Source: Pedobacter suwonensis (lineage in GTDB: Bacteria > Bacteroidota > Bacteroidia > Sphingobacteriales > Sphingobacteriaceae). From it: 64,000 bases of DNA. Where the stretch lies: contig NZ_FOJM01000005.1 of the NCBI RefSeq assembly GCF_900111825.1, positions 241,145 to 305,144 of the forward strand. The letters run 5' to 3'. Made by a program: the position numbers and the translations under genes. Shown piece after piece: positions 52,805 through 61,030 of this stretch (positions are counted from its first letter, which is position 1; each line of letters begins with the position of its first letter). A model generated the notes under the pieces. It had not been told where the DNA came from. It ran no database searches and saw only the letters and a list, made by a program, of their open reading frames with translations.

Positions 52805-54328
52805 ATGAAAAAGAATTTAAAATATATGGCATTTGCCGCCCTTGCTGTTTTCTCTTCATGCACAAAACAGCTTGATATTACACCGGAAGGTTCTCCATCG
52901 GCGCAGAATTTCTGGAAAACTAAAGAAGACGCCCTGAAAGCCGAAGGCGGAATGTATGAACTCTACAATGCAGAGGATTTTTACGGTCGCGGGATGTTCT
53001 GGTTTATCAATGCCAGTGATGATATGGTTACCGGCCGTAACAAGCCAGAGGCCGATAACATCAAAAACTTTAACCGTACATATGTAGGCGGTGGTTATAC
53101 CGAAACGCAGTGGAGTATGCGTTATGCCATTATCAAACGTGCCAACGATATCATCACCAATGTGCCCAATATCAATATGGATGAAAGTTTGAAGAAGCAG
53201 ATTATTGGTGATGCTTATTTTAATGCAGGTTTGGTCTATTTTCAGCTGGCTGCAAACTACGGAAACGATAAAGCAGGTGTGCCGATTGTGAAACCCGAAA
53301 CCGACGCATCGCAGGCAATTCCCCGCGCCAGCAATGTAAATGAAAACTATGATTATATTATTTCGCTTCTTTTAAAAGCGGCTGACAATCTTCCATTTTT
53401 TTCGGCAATGAAACCCGCTGATTATGGTAAAGCACATAAAACCGCAGCATGGGCTTATTTATCTAAGGTATATCTATTCAAAAAAGATTATGCCAATGCC
53501 GCTAAATATGCAGATATGGTGATTAACTCCGGGCAGCATGATTTAATCAGTACAGGTTTTGCAGATGTTTTTAAAGCTTCAAATAACTGGTCTAAAGAGT
53601 ATATCTGGTCGGTAGTATGTACACCTAGCGGAGGCGGAACAGGCTGGGGAAGCAAACTCCCTGGGGTAATGTTAACCAATAAAGCCTGGGGGATTTATAA
53701 CGGATGGGGCTATTACCTGCCAACCAAAGAACTTTACGATTCATACGAAACTGGCGATCAACGCAGGGAAGCAACCATTTTAAAACCTGGTGATAAATTC
53801 ATGTTTTTTGGCGCAGAACGCTCCTTTACTAAAGATGGAGGGGCAACTTCAAATTACCAGTTTAAAAAGTACATGGAGCCATTTTCTTATGCCAACCCGA
53901 TCCCAACCCATGTTAACCCCAACGGAGATAATGGAACAACAGATTTAAATGTACCCTTAATGCGTTATGCAGAAGTATTGCTGATTAAAGCAGAAGCTGC
54001 CATTAACCTGAGCGGTGCGGGCGCGGGCGATGCAGAACTGAACAAAATTAGGCTGAGGGCAGGTTTAGGGGCTAAAACGGGAATGACTATAGACGACCTT
54101 AAACGCGAACGTAGAAATGAGCTCGCCGGAGAATGGGCAGATCGTCACCGCGATTTAGTGAGATGGGGCGATGCCCAGGCTACATATGCCAAACCTTTGC
54201 ATGATTATGATGGCAGTGTGATTTGGCCGGCAAGAACTTTCAATCCACAGGTACACGATGTTTGGGCCGTACCACAAAGAGAAATTGATAACAGTGCGGG
54301 TGTAATTAAACAAAACCCAGGATGGTAA
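52805..54328 (+). CDS. SusD/RagB-family lipoprotein
   Basis: A 507-residue lipoprotein (lipobox FSSC, Cys19) anchored in the outer membrane. It starts with the SusD_N-type TPEGSPSAQNFWKTKEDALKAEGGMYELYNAEDF and has TPR-like helices followed by the family's RNELAGEWADRHRDLVRW and a C-terminal VWAVPQREIDNSAG. It caps the SusC channel and binds the ligand. It begins 11 bp after susC, and its end overlaps the next gene by 7 bp. Confidence 0.95.
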   Translation: MKKNLKYMAFAALAVFSSCTKQLDITPEGSPSAQNFWKTKEDALKAEGGMYELYNAEDFYGRGMFWFINASDDMVTGRNKPEADNIKNFNRTYVGGGYTETQWSMRYAIIKRANDIITNVPNINMDESLKKQIIGDAYFNAGLVYFQLAANYGNDKAGVPIVKPETDASQAIPRASNVNENYDYIISLLLKAADNLPFFSAMKPADYGKAHKTAAWAYLSKVYLFKKDYANAAKYADMVINSGQHDLISTGFADVFKASNNWSKEYIWSVVCTPSGGGTGWGSKLPGVMLTNKAWGIYNGWGYYLPTKELYDSYETGDQRREATILKPGDKFMFFGAERSFTKDGGATSNYQFKKYMEPFSYANPIPTHVNPNGDNGTTDLNVPLMRYAEVLLIKAEAAINLSGAGAGDAELNKIRLRAGLGAKTGMTIDDLKRERRNELAGEWADRHRDLVRWGDAQATYAKPLHDYDGSVIWPARTFNPQVHDVWAVPQREIDNSAGVIKQNPGW

Positions 54329-56187
54329 AAAAAATAGCAATAAACTTTGCGGCAATGGCCTTTGTGCTGGGGCTGCAAAGTGCATCTGCCCAGGTGAGGT
54401 TAAACGCGAACCATGGGCATAGCCACAATGATTATAAGCAGGATATTCCGCTTCTTACCGCATATTATGCCGAAATGGGATCCATTGAGGCAGACGTTTT
54501 TTTAAAAGATGGCGAATTATATGTCGCACATGAAGCTTCAGAAATTAAGCCGGGTTTTACACTTAAAAAAAAGTACCTCGATCCGTTAGCCAGCTTTTTT
54601 AAAGCAAAAGGAAATCATCCTTACACCAATGCGGCCTTAAGGTTGCAACTGGTAGTTGACGTAAAAGAAGATTACCAGCATGTACTCCCAGTATTGCTGA
54701 AAGAGCTTGAAGCTTATGGAGAAGTATTTGATGCCAAAAAGAATGCTAATGCCATTAAAGTGGTAATTAGTGGCGATATGCCTGCCCCGGCCGATTTTAA
54801 AAATTATGATGAAAAATTATCTTTTGATGGCAGACCAACAACCATTTATACCGATGCACAATTAGGCCGGGTTGCGATGATCAGTGATGATTTGAAAAAT
54901 CATACCATATGGAATGGAAAGGGCAACCCAACCAAAACCGATGAAGTGAAACTGAGGGCCACAATAGAACAGGCACATCAGAAAGGCAAACCTTTCCGGT
55001 TCTGGGCTTCACAGGATAGCCCGAATACCTGGATTGTGCTCGAAAGGTTGGGCGCTGATTGGATTAATACCGATAAACCAACCAAACTGAAAGATTTTTA
55101 TCTGAATCAGGATAAATTGAGTTATACCAATCCAAAGCCCTATGCAACCTACACACCCACATACAAAACCGACGGGCAGAACAAGGCGCCAAAAAAAGTC
55201 ATTTTGTTAATCGGTGATGGTATGGGACTGGCTGCCATTCACGCGGGTTTGATTGCCAATCATGGTGATTTGAACATGGCCAAATTCCATTACATCGGCT
55301 TTTCTGAAACCGCCGCTGCCGATGCCGGAAACACCGATTCTGCCGCGGGTGGGAGCGCCATGGCCATAGGTTATAAAACCAATAACCGTTACATTGGAAT
55401 GGGGCCTGATAATCAGAATAAAATCAATTTGGTAGATACCCTATCTGCTTTGGGTATCAAAAGTGGCATCATCACCGCAGGCGACCTGACTGATGCCACG
55501 CCAGCGGTATTTTACGCGCATCAGCTTGACCGATCCTACAATGGAGCAATTGCGAATGATCTGTTGACCAGCAAGGCCGAAGTTTTAGTTGGTTCTAACC
55601 GCAAAGCTTTCGAGCAGAATAAAAACAGCAGGCTTTTGGCTGATTTAAAAGCTAAAGGTTTTCACTTAACCAATAATCTAAGTGATTTTGAAAAGCAGTA
55701 TGAGGGTAAACAATTGGTTTTGCTGGATGATTCTGCCACCAGACCGGTTATAAAAGGCCGTGGCGATATGCTTAAAAATTCATTATCACATACCCTGCAG
55801 ATTTTATCGAAAAACAAACCTGGTTTCTTTATCATGACTGAAGGTGCGCAGATTGATTACGGTGGTCATAGCAACGATCTGCCTTATCTGGTTACCGAAT
55901 TTCACGACTTCGACCGTACTGTTGCCGAGGCACTGCGCTTTGCTGATCAGGACGGCGAAACATTGGTTATTGTAACTGCCGACCATGAAACAGGTGGACT
56001 AACACTTTTAGATGGCGATGCCGATAAAGGAATGGTGAGGGGCGAATTTAGTACCAACGATCATACGGGGATCATGGTTCCGGTTTTCGCTTATGGCCCT
56101 GGTGCACAAAATTTCAGCGGTGTTTATCCCAATAATCAAATTTTTCATAAAATTATTCAAGCCTTTCATCTGGCAAAAGCTAAATAA
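54322..56187 (+). CDS. Secreted fusion of PI-PLC/GDPD-like domain and alkaline phosphatase
   Basis: A 621-residue two-domain enzyme with a signal peptide (about 1-23, ending SASAQ). Residues about 30-260 resemble the PI-PLC/glycerophosphodiester phosphodiesterase superfamily: HGHSHNDYKQDIPLL, then SIEADVFLKDGELYVAHE. Residues about 290-620 are an alkaline phosphatase: D299 in LLIGDGMG, nucleophile S340 in NTDSAAGGSA, metal residues in D512/H516 (DYGGHSND) and DHETGG (554-559). One protein could thus cut a diester and release phosphate from the monoester. The ATG overlaps the susD stop by 7 bp, so translation is coupled. Confidence 0.88.
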   Translation: MVKKIAINFAAMAFVLGLQSASAQVRLNANHGHSHNDYKQDIPLLTAYYAEMGSIEADVFLKDGELYVAHEASEIKPGFTLKKKYLDPLASFFKAKGNHPYTNAALRLQLVVDVKEDYQHVLPVLLKELEAYGEVFDAKKNANAIKVVISGDMPAPADFKNYDEKLSFDGRPTTIYTDAQLGRVAMISDDLKNHTIWNGKGNPTKTDEVKLRATIEQAHQKGKPFRFWASQDSPNTWIVLERLGADWINTDKPTKLKDFYLNQDKLSYTNPKPYATYTPTYKTDGQNKAPKKVILLIGDGMGLAAIHAGLIANHGDLNMAKFHYIGFSETAAADAGNTDSAAGGSAMAIGYKTNNRYIGMGPDNQNKINLVDTLSALGIKSGIITAGDLTDATPAVFYAHQLDRSYNGAIANDLLTSKAEVLVGSNRKAFEQNKNSRLLADLKAKGFHLTNNLSDFEKQYEGKQLVLLDDSATRPVIKGRGDMLKNSLSHTLQILSKNKPGFFIMTEGAQIDYGGHSNDLPYLVTEFHDFDRTVAEALRFADQDGETLVIVTADHETGGLTLLDGDADKGMVRGEFSTNDHTGIMVPVFAYGPGAQNFSGVYPNNQIFHKIIQAFHLAKAK

Positions 56188-56212
56188 GTAAATAAGGCGA
56201 AAATATCCCTAT

Positions 56213-56248
56213 AGCGGTGTCTGTACCTACTACAGCGCCGCTTTTTTC
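56213..56248 (+). terminator. Possible terminator after the phosphatase fusion gene
   Basis: AGCGG (56213-56217) pairs with CCGCT (56238-56242), followed by six T residues. The stem is short, so read-through into the metallophosphoesterase gene is likely. Confidence 0.4.
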
Positions 56249-56297
56249 TTAATCTAGCATCATATTACAATACTCGTTTTAAATAATAAAAAAACCG

Positions 56298-57200
56298 ATG
56301 GAAAGAAGATCTGCACTCAAAAGTATCGGTGGCCTTTTTTTGCTGCCAGCATTGTCGAAAGTTTCGTTAACCACTGAAAAAAAGCCTGTTTTAAGGCTTG
56401 CGCATCTTACAGATGTACACCTGAAGAACCAGTTTAATGCACCGGCAAGATTTGCCAGATGTTTGCACCATTTACAGGCACAATTGCCAAAAGTAGATCT
56501 GATTTTAAATGGTGGAGATATTGTTTTCGATATGAACAAAGAAAATATGGGTACCATTAACGGTCAATGGAAACTGGTAAAGGAAACCATGAAAAACGAA
56601 TGTAGTATTCCTGTAAGTTATTGTTTGGGTAACCACGATATCTGGTGGAACGAAGATAGCAAAGGCGAAGTTTTTTACGGGAAGAAATACGCTATGGATA
56701 AATTGCAGTTGGTTAAACCTTATTACAGCCTGATACAGAACGGATGGAAAATCATTGTGCTGGATAGTACCCATTTGGATATAGACAATACCTGGTATAT
56801 TGGTAAACTTGGTGATGAGCAATTCAACTGGTTAAAAAACGAATTGGAAAATACCGGTAAAACCATGCCGGTGATGGTGATGTCCCATATTCCAATCCTT
56901 ACTGCATTATTGATGATAGAAGATAATGTTGTGAACAAATGGACGATGTTGGGTGGAGATATGCATACCGATACCGCCAAAATTATTCATCTTTTTTACT
57001 CGCATCCCAATGTAAGATTGTGTTTAAGCGGTCATTTGCACATGCGCGATAAAGTGGTCTATAACAATGTAACCTATATCTGTAATGGTGCGGTATCTGG
57101 TGCCTGGTGGGAGGGGAACAGAAGAGAAACTGCACCTGGCTACGGAATAATCGATTTGTATGCTGATGGTAGCTTTGAGGAACAATATATAGAGTATTGA
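56298..57200 (+). CDS. Calcineurin-like metallophosphoesterase
   Basis: A 300-residue protein with a possible Tat or Sec signal (MERRSALKSIGGLFLLPALS). The metallophosphatase motifs occur in order: LTDVHL (D39, H41), LNGGDIVF, LGNHDIWW, then MSHIP and SGHLHMRD. It binds two metal ions and hydrolyses a phosphomono- or diester. It lies 110 bp after the phosphatase fusion, and by its place it belongs to the same phosphate-ester locus. Confidence 0.93.
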   Translation: MERRSALKSIGGLFLLPALSKVSLTTEKKPVLRLAHLTDVHLKNQFNAPARFARCLHHLQAQLPKVDLILNGGDIVFDMNKENMGTINGQWKLVKETMKNECSIPVSYCLGNHDIWWNEDSKGEVFYGKKYAMDKLQLVKPYYSLIQNGWKIIVLDSTHLDIDNTWYIGKLGDEQFNWLKNELENTGKTMPVMVMSHIPILTALLMIEDNVVNKWTMLGGDMHTDTAKIIHLFYSHPNVRLCLSGHLHMRDKVVYNNVTYICNGAVSGAWWEGNRRETAPGYGIIDLYADGSFEEQYIEY

Positions 57201-57395
57201 TGAATGAATTTAACCTGCTGTGCAACGCGATGTACCGGCTATTAAATAGTTGGTATTTTTTTGAACGCTTTTTGAAAATGCATTAAAACAGAAATTTCGT
57301 CTGATTAATACTTAAATAGTTACCGTAATTTTACCCTTTTTATGTCTTTCTATATGGATTCGGATTAAGATATGTTAAGTTTGGTGTAACCTATC

Positions 57396-57403
57396 TAAAT
57401 TTG
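57396..57403 (+). promoter_or_regulatory. -7 promoter box of the receiver gene
   Basis: TAAATTTG fits TAnnTTTG and ends 3 nt before the ATG at 57407; it overlaps the TTG at 57401, so that TTG is not the start. Confidence 0.5.
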
Positions 57404-57406
57404 CTT

Positions 57407-57787
57407 ATGTATTATAGTTGTGCAATTGTTGACGATGAACAGCACGCCATAGATGTACTTCTTGATTATATTGAAGACACACATTTTTTAAGATTAGCTG
57501 ATGCCTTTGATAATCCTGTAGACGCATTAAAAACAATTAGTGCGGGCGACCAAATCGACTTTCTTTTTTTGGACATTGATATGGATGGGATGAAAGGTAC
57601 TGAACTGTCTCAGCATCTCCGCTCTAAAGCGAGGTTCGTAATCTACGCTTCCTCTCACCTTGAAAATGAAGTGAGGAGAATAGATTCTAATTTTGAATGT
57701 TATCTCGGCAAGCCGATTTCAATGAAACGTTTTACCGGTACAATTGATAAACTGTTACGACTTAATAATTTGCCGATGAACAATTGA
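57407..57787 (+). CDS. Single-domain response regulator receiver
   Basis: A protein of about 126 residues consisting only of a receiver domain: acidic pair in AIVDDEQH, phosphoacceptor Asp56 in FLFLDIDMDG, conserved Lys in YLGKPIS. The sequence resembles the receiver of the LytTR regulator at 36738 but stops before any LytTR domain. It may be a phosphate sink, or may act through the unknown protein encoded 7 bp downstream. The start is the ATG at 57407, just after the -7 box. Confidence 0.85.
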   Translation: MYYSCAIVDDEQHAIDVLLDYIEDTHFLRLADAFDNPVDALKTISAGDQIDFLFLDIDMDGMKGTELSQHLRSKARFVIYASSHLENEVRRIDSNFECYLGKPISMKRFTGTIDKLLRLNNLPMNN

Positions 57788-57794
57788 TATCGCT

Positions 57795-58262
57795 ATGATC
57801 CAACTTACCTACCTCTTTGAACAGGAACTTTCAGCAGCTATACCCTATCAACTGATGCGCGCAGGTATGACAGATCCCTGGTTGGTTATATGCGGATGTA
57901 AGGTATTAGGTATTATTGATCAAGTTGAAGGAAACTGGACACAGATTGTAGGTGAAGATATTCCCCCGGTGGTTATTGAAAAGATGGGTGATTTAATAGA
58001 TACACAGCAGTTTAGCTGGTTACCCGATTTAATCAAAAAACAATGGCCAAGGTATGTGCTTGATGTGATTGTAGAAAATTTGCAGCGTTATGAAATAATC
58101 TGCCATAAAGAGGCTTGTAACAAAAGTTTTAAACAACGTTTTACATTGGGCATCCATGCATTGGCCCAGCGGGAATCGGCCCTTGTTTTTAACATACGCT
58201 GCTTTCAGAAATCAGATTCTTACCTGGTAATCAAAGCTCCGGCAATAGACCGGTATGTTTAA
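57795..58262 (+). CDS. Hypothetical protein coupled to the receiver gene
   Basis: A 155-residue soluble protein that I do not recognise (MIQLTYLFEQELSAAIPYQLMRAGMTDPWLVICGCKVLG...). It has several Cys residues (C33, C35, two in ICHKEAC and one near the end), but not in a clear zinc motif. Its start lies 7 bp after the stop of the receiver gene, so it is probably co-expressed and may be the receiver's partner. Confidence 0.65.
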   Translation: MIQLTYLFEQELSAAIPYQLMRAGMTDPWLVICGCKVLGIIDQVEGNWTQIVGEDIPPVVIEKMGDLIDTQQFSWLPDLIKKQWPRYVLDVIVENLQRYEIICHKEACNKSFKQRFTLGIHALAQRESALVFNIRCFQKSDSYLVIKAPAIDRYV

Positions 58263-58693
58263 CCTCTCCGGATATGTTCACCTGAAGACCTGAATTCGAT
58301 CATTATTGAATTAAAATACGGTTTCATAAACCTTCCATACCTGACCGTTCTTCAGGCTGAAACTTGTTTCTACAGGTAGAGATAATATTTATAATGACTT
58401 GTAACTGCTTCGTAGTTAGCGTCTTTTTAACAGGAACGACGCTGAAATGAATTACTATCGCTGAGCTTGCCTAAGGCTCGGTTTACTGTATACCTTTCCG
58501 CTGCACTGCAGGTCAGCGTTTGACGGCTCCTTAATCGAAAAGCTTTTACAAGCTGCGGAGAAGCAGTATTAATAATCAAACACTTTATCTGCTCAGCTAA
58601 TATAATACTATTATTGAACCTGATTTCAACCAAAAATAAGCGAAACATCGGTTGTATTAATACTGGTTTATTTTAAGATATCGGTGTAATATT
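58263..58693. other. Intergenic stretch with no supported gene
   Basis: Part of it (about 58430-58560) is GC-richer and can be read as a short minus-strand frame of 73 residues with unlikely composition, which is rejected. I see no convincing hairpin with a T-run and no repeat seen elsewhere. Confidence 0.4.
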
Positions 58694-58701
58694 TAAATTT
58701 G
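58694..58701 (+). promoter_or_regulatory. -7 promoter box of the aminopeptidase P gene
   Basis: TAAATTTG fits TAnnTTTG and lies 21 nt before the ATG at 58723. Confidence 0.45.
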
Positions 58702-58722
58702 ACCCAATAAAACAATTCTTAG

Positions 58723-60498
58723 ATGACCTTTGCAGAAAAATTACAGGCCCTGCGCCAATTAATGTTCGCTAAAAAAATAGATGCCTATATTATTACCGCT
58801 GCAGATCCGCACATTAGTGAGTACTTACCTGCACATTACAAGGCCATTCCCTTCGCCTGTGGATTTACAGGCTCTGCCGGCACGCTGGTTGTTACGCAGG
58901 ATTTTGCCGGTTTGTGGACTGATTCGAGATATTTTACACAGGCCGAAGCACAATTGACCGGTACTGGTTACGAACTGGTAAGACTAAAAGTGCCGCACAC
59001 TCCGGAGTATATCAGTTGGTTATGCGACATGCTGCCAAGAGGAGCAAAGGTAGGTTTTAATTACGAACTCATCACAGTGGCGTTGGCCCAGGAGTTACAG
59101 CATAATTTAGCTCAGAATGAAATAGAAACAATCCATGTTGATTTTATTAGCGACATCTGGCAGGATAGGGTAGGGCTGCCTGTAGAAAATGCTTTTTTAA
59201 TCGATGAGGAAGCTGCAGGACTTAGCATTTCAGCTAAAATTAATGAGGTGAGGACAGTTTTAAGCATAAATAAAGCAGATTATCATTTAATTTCATCACT
59301 TGATGATATTGCCTGGTTGTTTAATTTACGCGGGCAAGACGTAGATTATAATCCGGTAACTTTAAGTTTTGCTTTAATAACACCGGAAGGGGTTAAACTA
59401 TTTATAGACAAACAAAAGCTATCACAAACGGATATCCAGACACTAAATCAGCAAGGTGTAGCACTGCATCCCTATACTGAAGTGGCTACAGCACTAAAAG
59501 AACTACCAGAAGATATCCGGATTTTTATTGATCCAAAACGTACCTGTTTCGGCTTATTTGAATGTTTGCCAAAAGGTGGTAAAATCATTTCAGGTATTAA
59601 TCCGAGCACAAATTTAAAAAGTTTAAAGAACGATACCGAAATTAAGCATATCCGGAAAGCAATGTTGCATGACGGTGTAGCTCTGACGAGGTTCTTTAAA
59701 TGGATGGAAGAGCGTTTAGGTAAGGAACAGATTACAGAATGGTCTGCGGCAGAAAAACTGGCTTCATTCAGAGCAGAACAAGAATCTTTCGTAGGTTTGA
59801 GTTTTAATACCATAGCGGGTTACAATGCAAACGGTGCATTGCCACACTATAACGTAACAGCAGAAAGCAATCAGGAAATTTTAGATGATGGTTTGTTTCT
59901 TGTCGATTCAGGAGGTCAATATTTATACGGCACAACCGATATTACCAGGGTGATGCCCATTGGTAAATGTTCTGCAACCCAGGCCGATGATTATACTTTA
60001 GTGCTTAAAGGGTTAATAGAAGGCTCTAAACTAATTTTTCCGGAAGGTACCAAAGGTTATCAGATCGATTCGATCTGTAGAAAACCGCTGTGGGAACATG
60101 CTATAAATTTTGGGCATGGAACCGGACATGGGATAGGCTTTTTTCTGAATGTACATGAAGGACCTCAGAATATTAGTCCGGCTAATGTAGACGTAGTTTT
60201 TAAACCAGGCATGGTAACCTCCATTGAACCTGGTATTTATCGCCCGGGAAAACACGGCGTACGCATTGAAAACCTTGTTTTATGTGTACCTGGCAGCAGT
60301 AGTGAATTTGGCCACTTTCTCACTTTCGAAACGTTAACCTTATGTTTTATCGATACCACCATCATCAACAAAACGCTTTTATCGGCAGATCAGATCGAGT
60401 GGCTAAATCAATACAACCAAATGGTGTTCCAGAAGCTACAACCCATGCTGTTAGAGGAAGAAGCCAAATGGTTGAAAGGTAAATGTCAGCCTGTTTAA
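58723..60498 (+). CDS. Xaa-Pro aminopeptidase (aminopeptidase P family, M24)
   Basis: A 591-residue enzyme that removes N-terminal residues preceding proline. It has the long form with two creatinase-like N-terminal domains (1-155 and 160-305) and the pita-bread M24 catalytic domain (about 310-590). The five metal ligands are D395, D406 (VDSGGQYLYGTTD), H469 (GTGHGIGF), E502 (SIEPGIY) and E516 (VRIENLV). The length and order fit the cytosolic metazoan-like and bacterial aminopeptidase P group. It is monocistronic. Confidence 0.95.
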   Translation: MTFAEKLQALRQLMFAKKIDAYIITAADPHISEYLPAHYKAIPFACGFTGSAGTLVVTQDFAGLWTDSRYFTQAEAQLTGTGYELVRLKVPHTPEYISWLCDMLPRGAKVGFNYELITVALAQELQHNLAQNEIETIHVDFISDIWQDRVGLPVENAFLIDEEAAGLSISAKINEVRTVLSINKADYHLISSLDDIAWLFNLRGQDVDYNPVTLSFALITPEGVKLFIDKQKLSQTDIQTLNQQGVALHPYTEVATALKELPEDIRIFIDPKRTCFGLFECLPKGGKIISGINPSTNLKSLKNDTEIKHIRKAMLHDGVALTRFFKWMEERLGKEQITEWSAAEKLASFRAEQESFVGLSFNTIAGYNANGALPHYNVTAESNQEILDDGLFLVDSGGQYLYGTTDITRVMPIGKCSATQADDYTLVLKGLIEGSKLIFPEGTKGYQIDSICRKPLWEHAINFGHGTGHGIGFFLNVHEGPQNISPANVDVVFKPGMVTSIEPGIYRPGKHGVRIENLVLCVPGSSSEFGHFLTFETLTLCFIDTTIINKTLLSADQIEWLNQYNQMVFQKLQPMLLEEEAKWLKGKCQPV

Positions 60499-61030
60499 TC
60501 ATTTATTACCAGTAATATAAATAACGGTCGTAATTCGCACGGTCGGAACCTAAAAGCTACAAACCGTACCAATGCGTCATCATTTCCAATCAGGTTGGGA
60601 ATGGCGATGCAGTGAGTAAATGTGCTTTTCACGCCAATGTTTTCGAATTAGCTGATCTCTTAGGCTATCATCGTTGCTGAGATGGTCTTTTCAGCAGCCT
60701 ATGCAATCCACTCATGTATTATCTGCGTAATCTGCAGGAAATTAAATGGAGTTTAATATAAACTTTGTCAGTCTGAGCTTATCGAGGAACCTTCCACTCA
60801 TCGATCAAATTTTTAATGTTCTGATATCCCTTATGTGGTTAATATTTTGACCTAGGAAAGCAATTCATGCTGTTTACCATCTGATCTGCCATTCACTTAT
60901 CTTAGCGGGCTGAACTTGCTATAAATACACCAATTCTTTACCGATTTTGCGCTATTTTAAAATTTCGGTGTATGCTTTACTTTTAAATTTTACTTTTGGT
61001 TAACTAAATTCACAAAATCTGCGTTTCGTC
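60499..61030. other. Intergenic stretch with the promoter of the DUF5695 gene
   Basis: No gene is seen in these 532 bp. A -7-like box TACTTTTG at 60991-60998 lies 32 nt before the next ATG. Fragments such as GTCAGTCTGAGCTTATCGAG (60767-60786) look like dispersed intergenic words of this phylum. Confidence 0.4.

Noticed and set aside
58427..58648. Minus-strand ORF of 73 residues in the gap before the aminopeptidase gene
   Set aside because: No promoter box, no recognisable motif, composition unlike the real genes.
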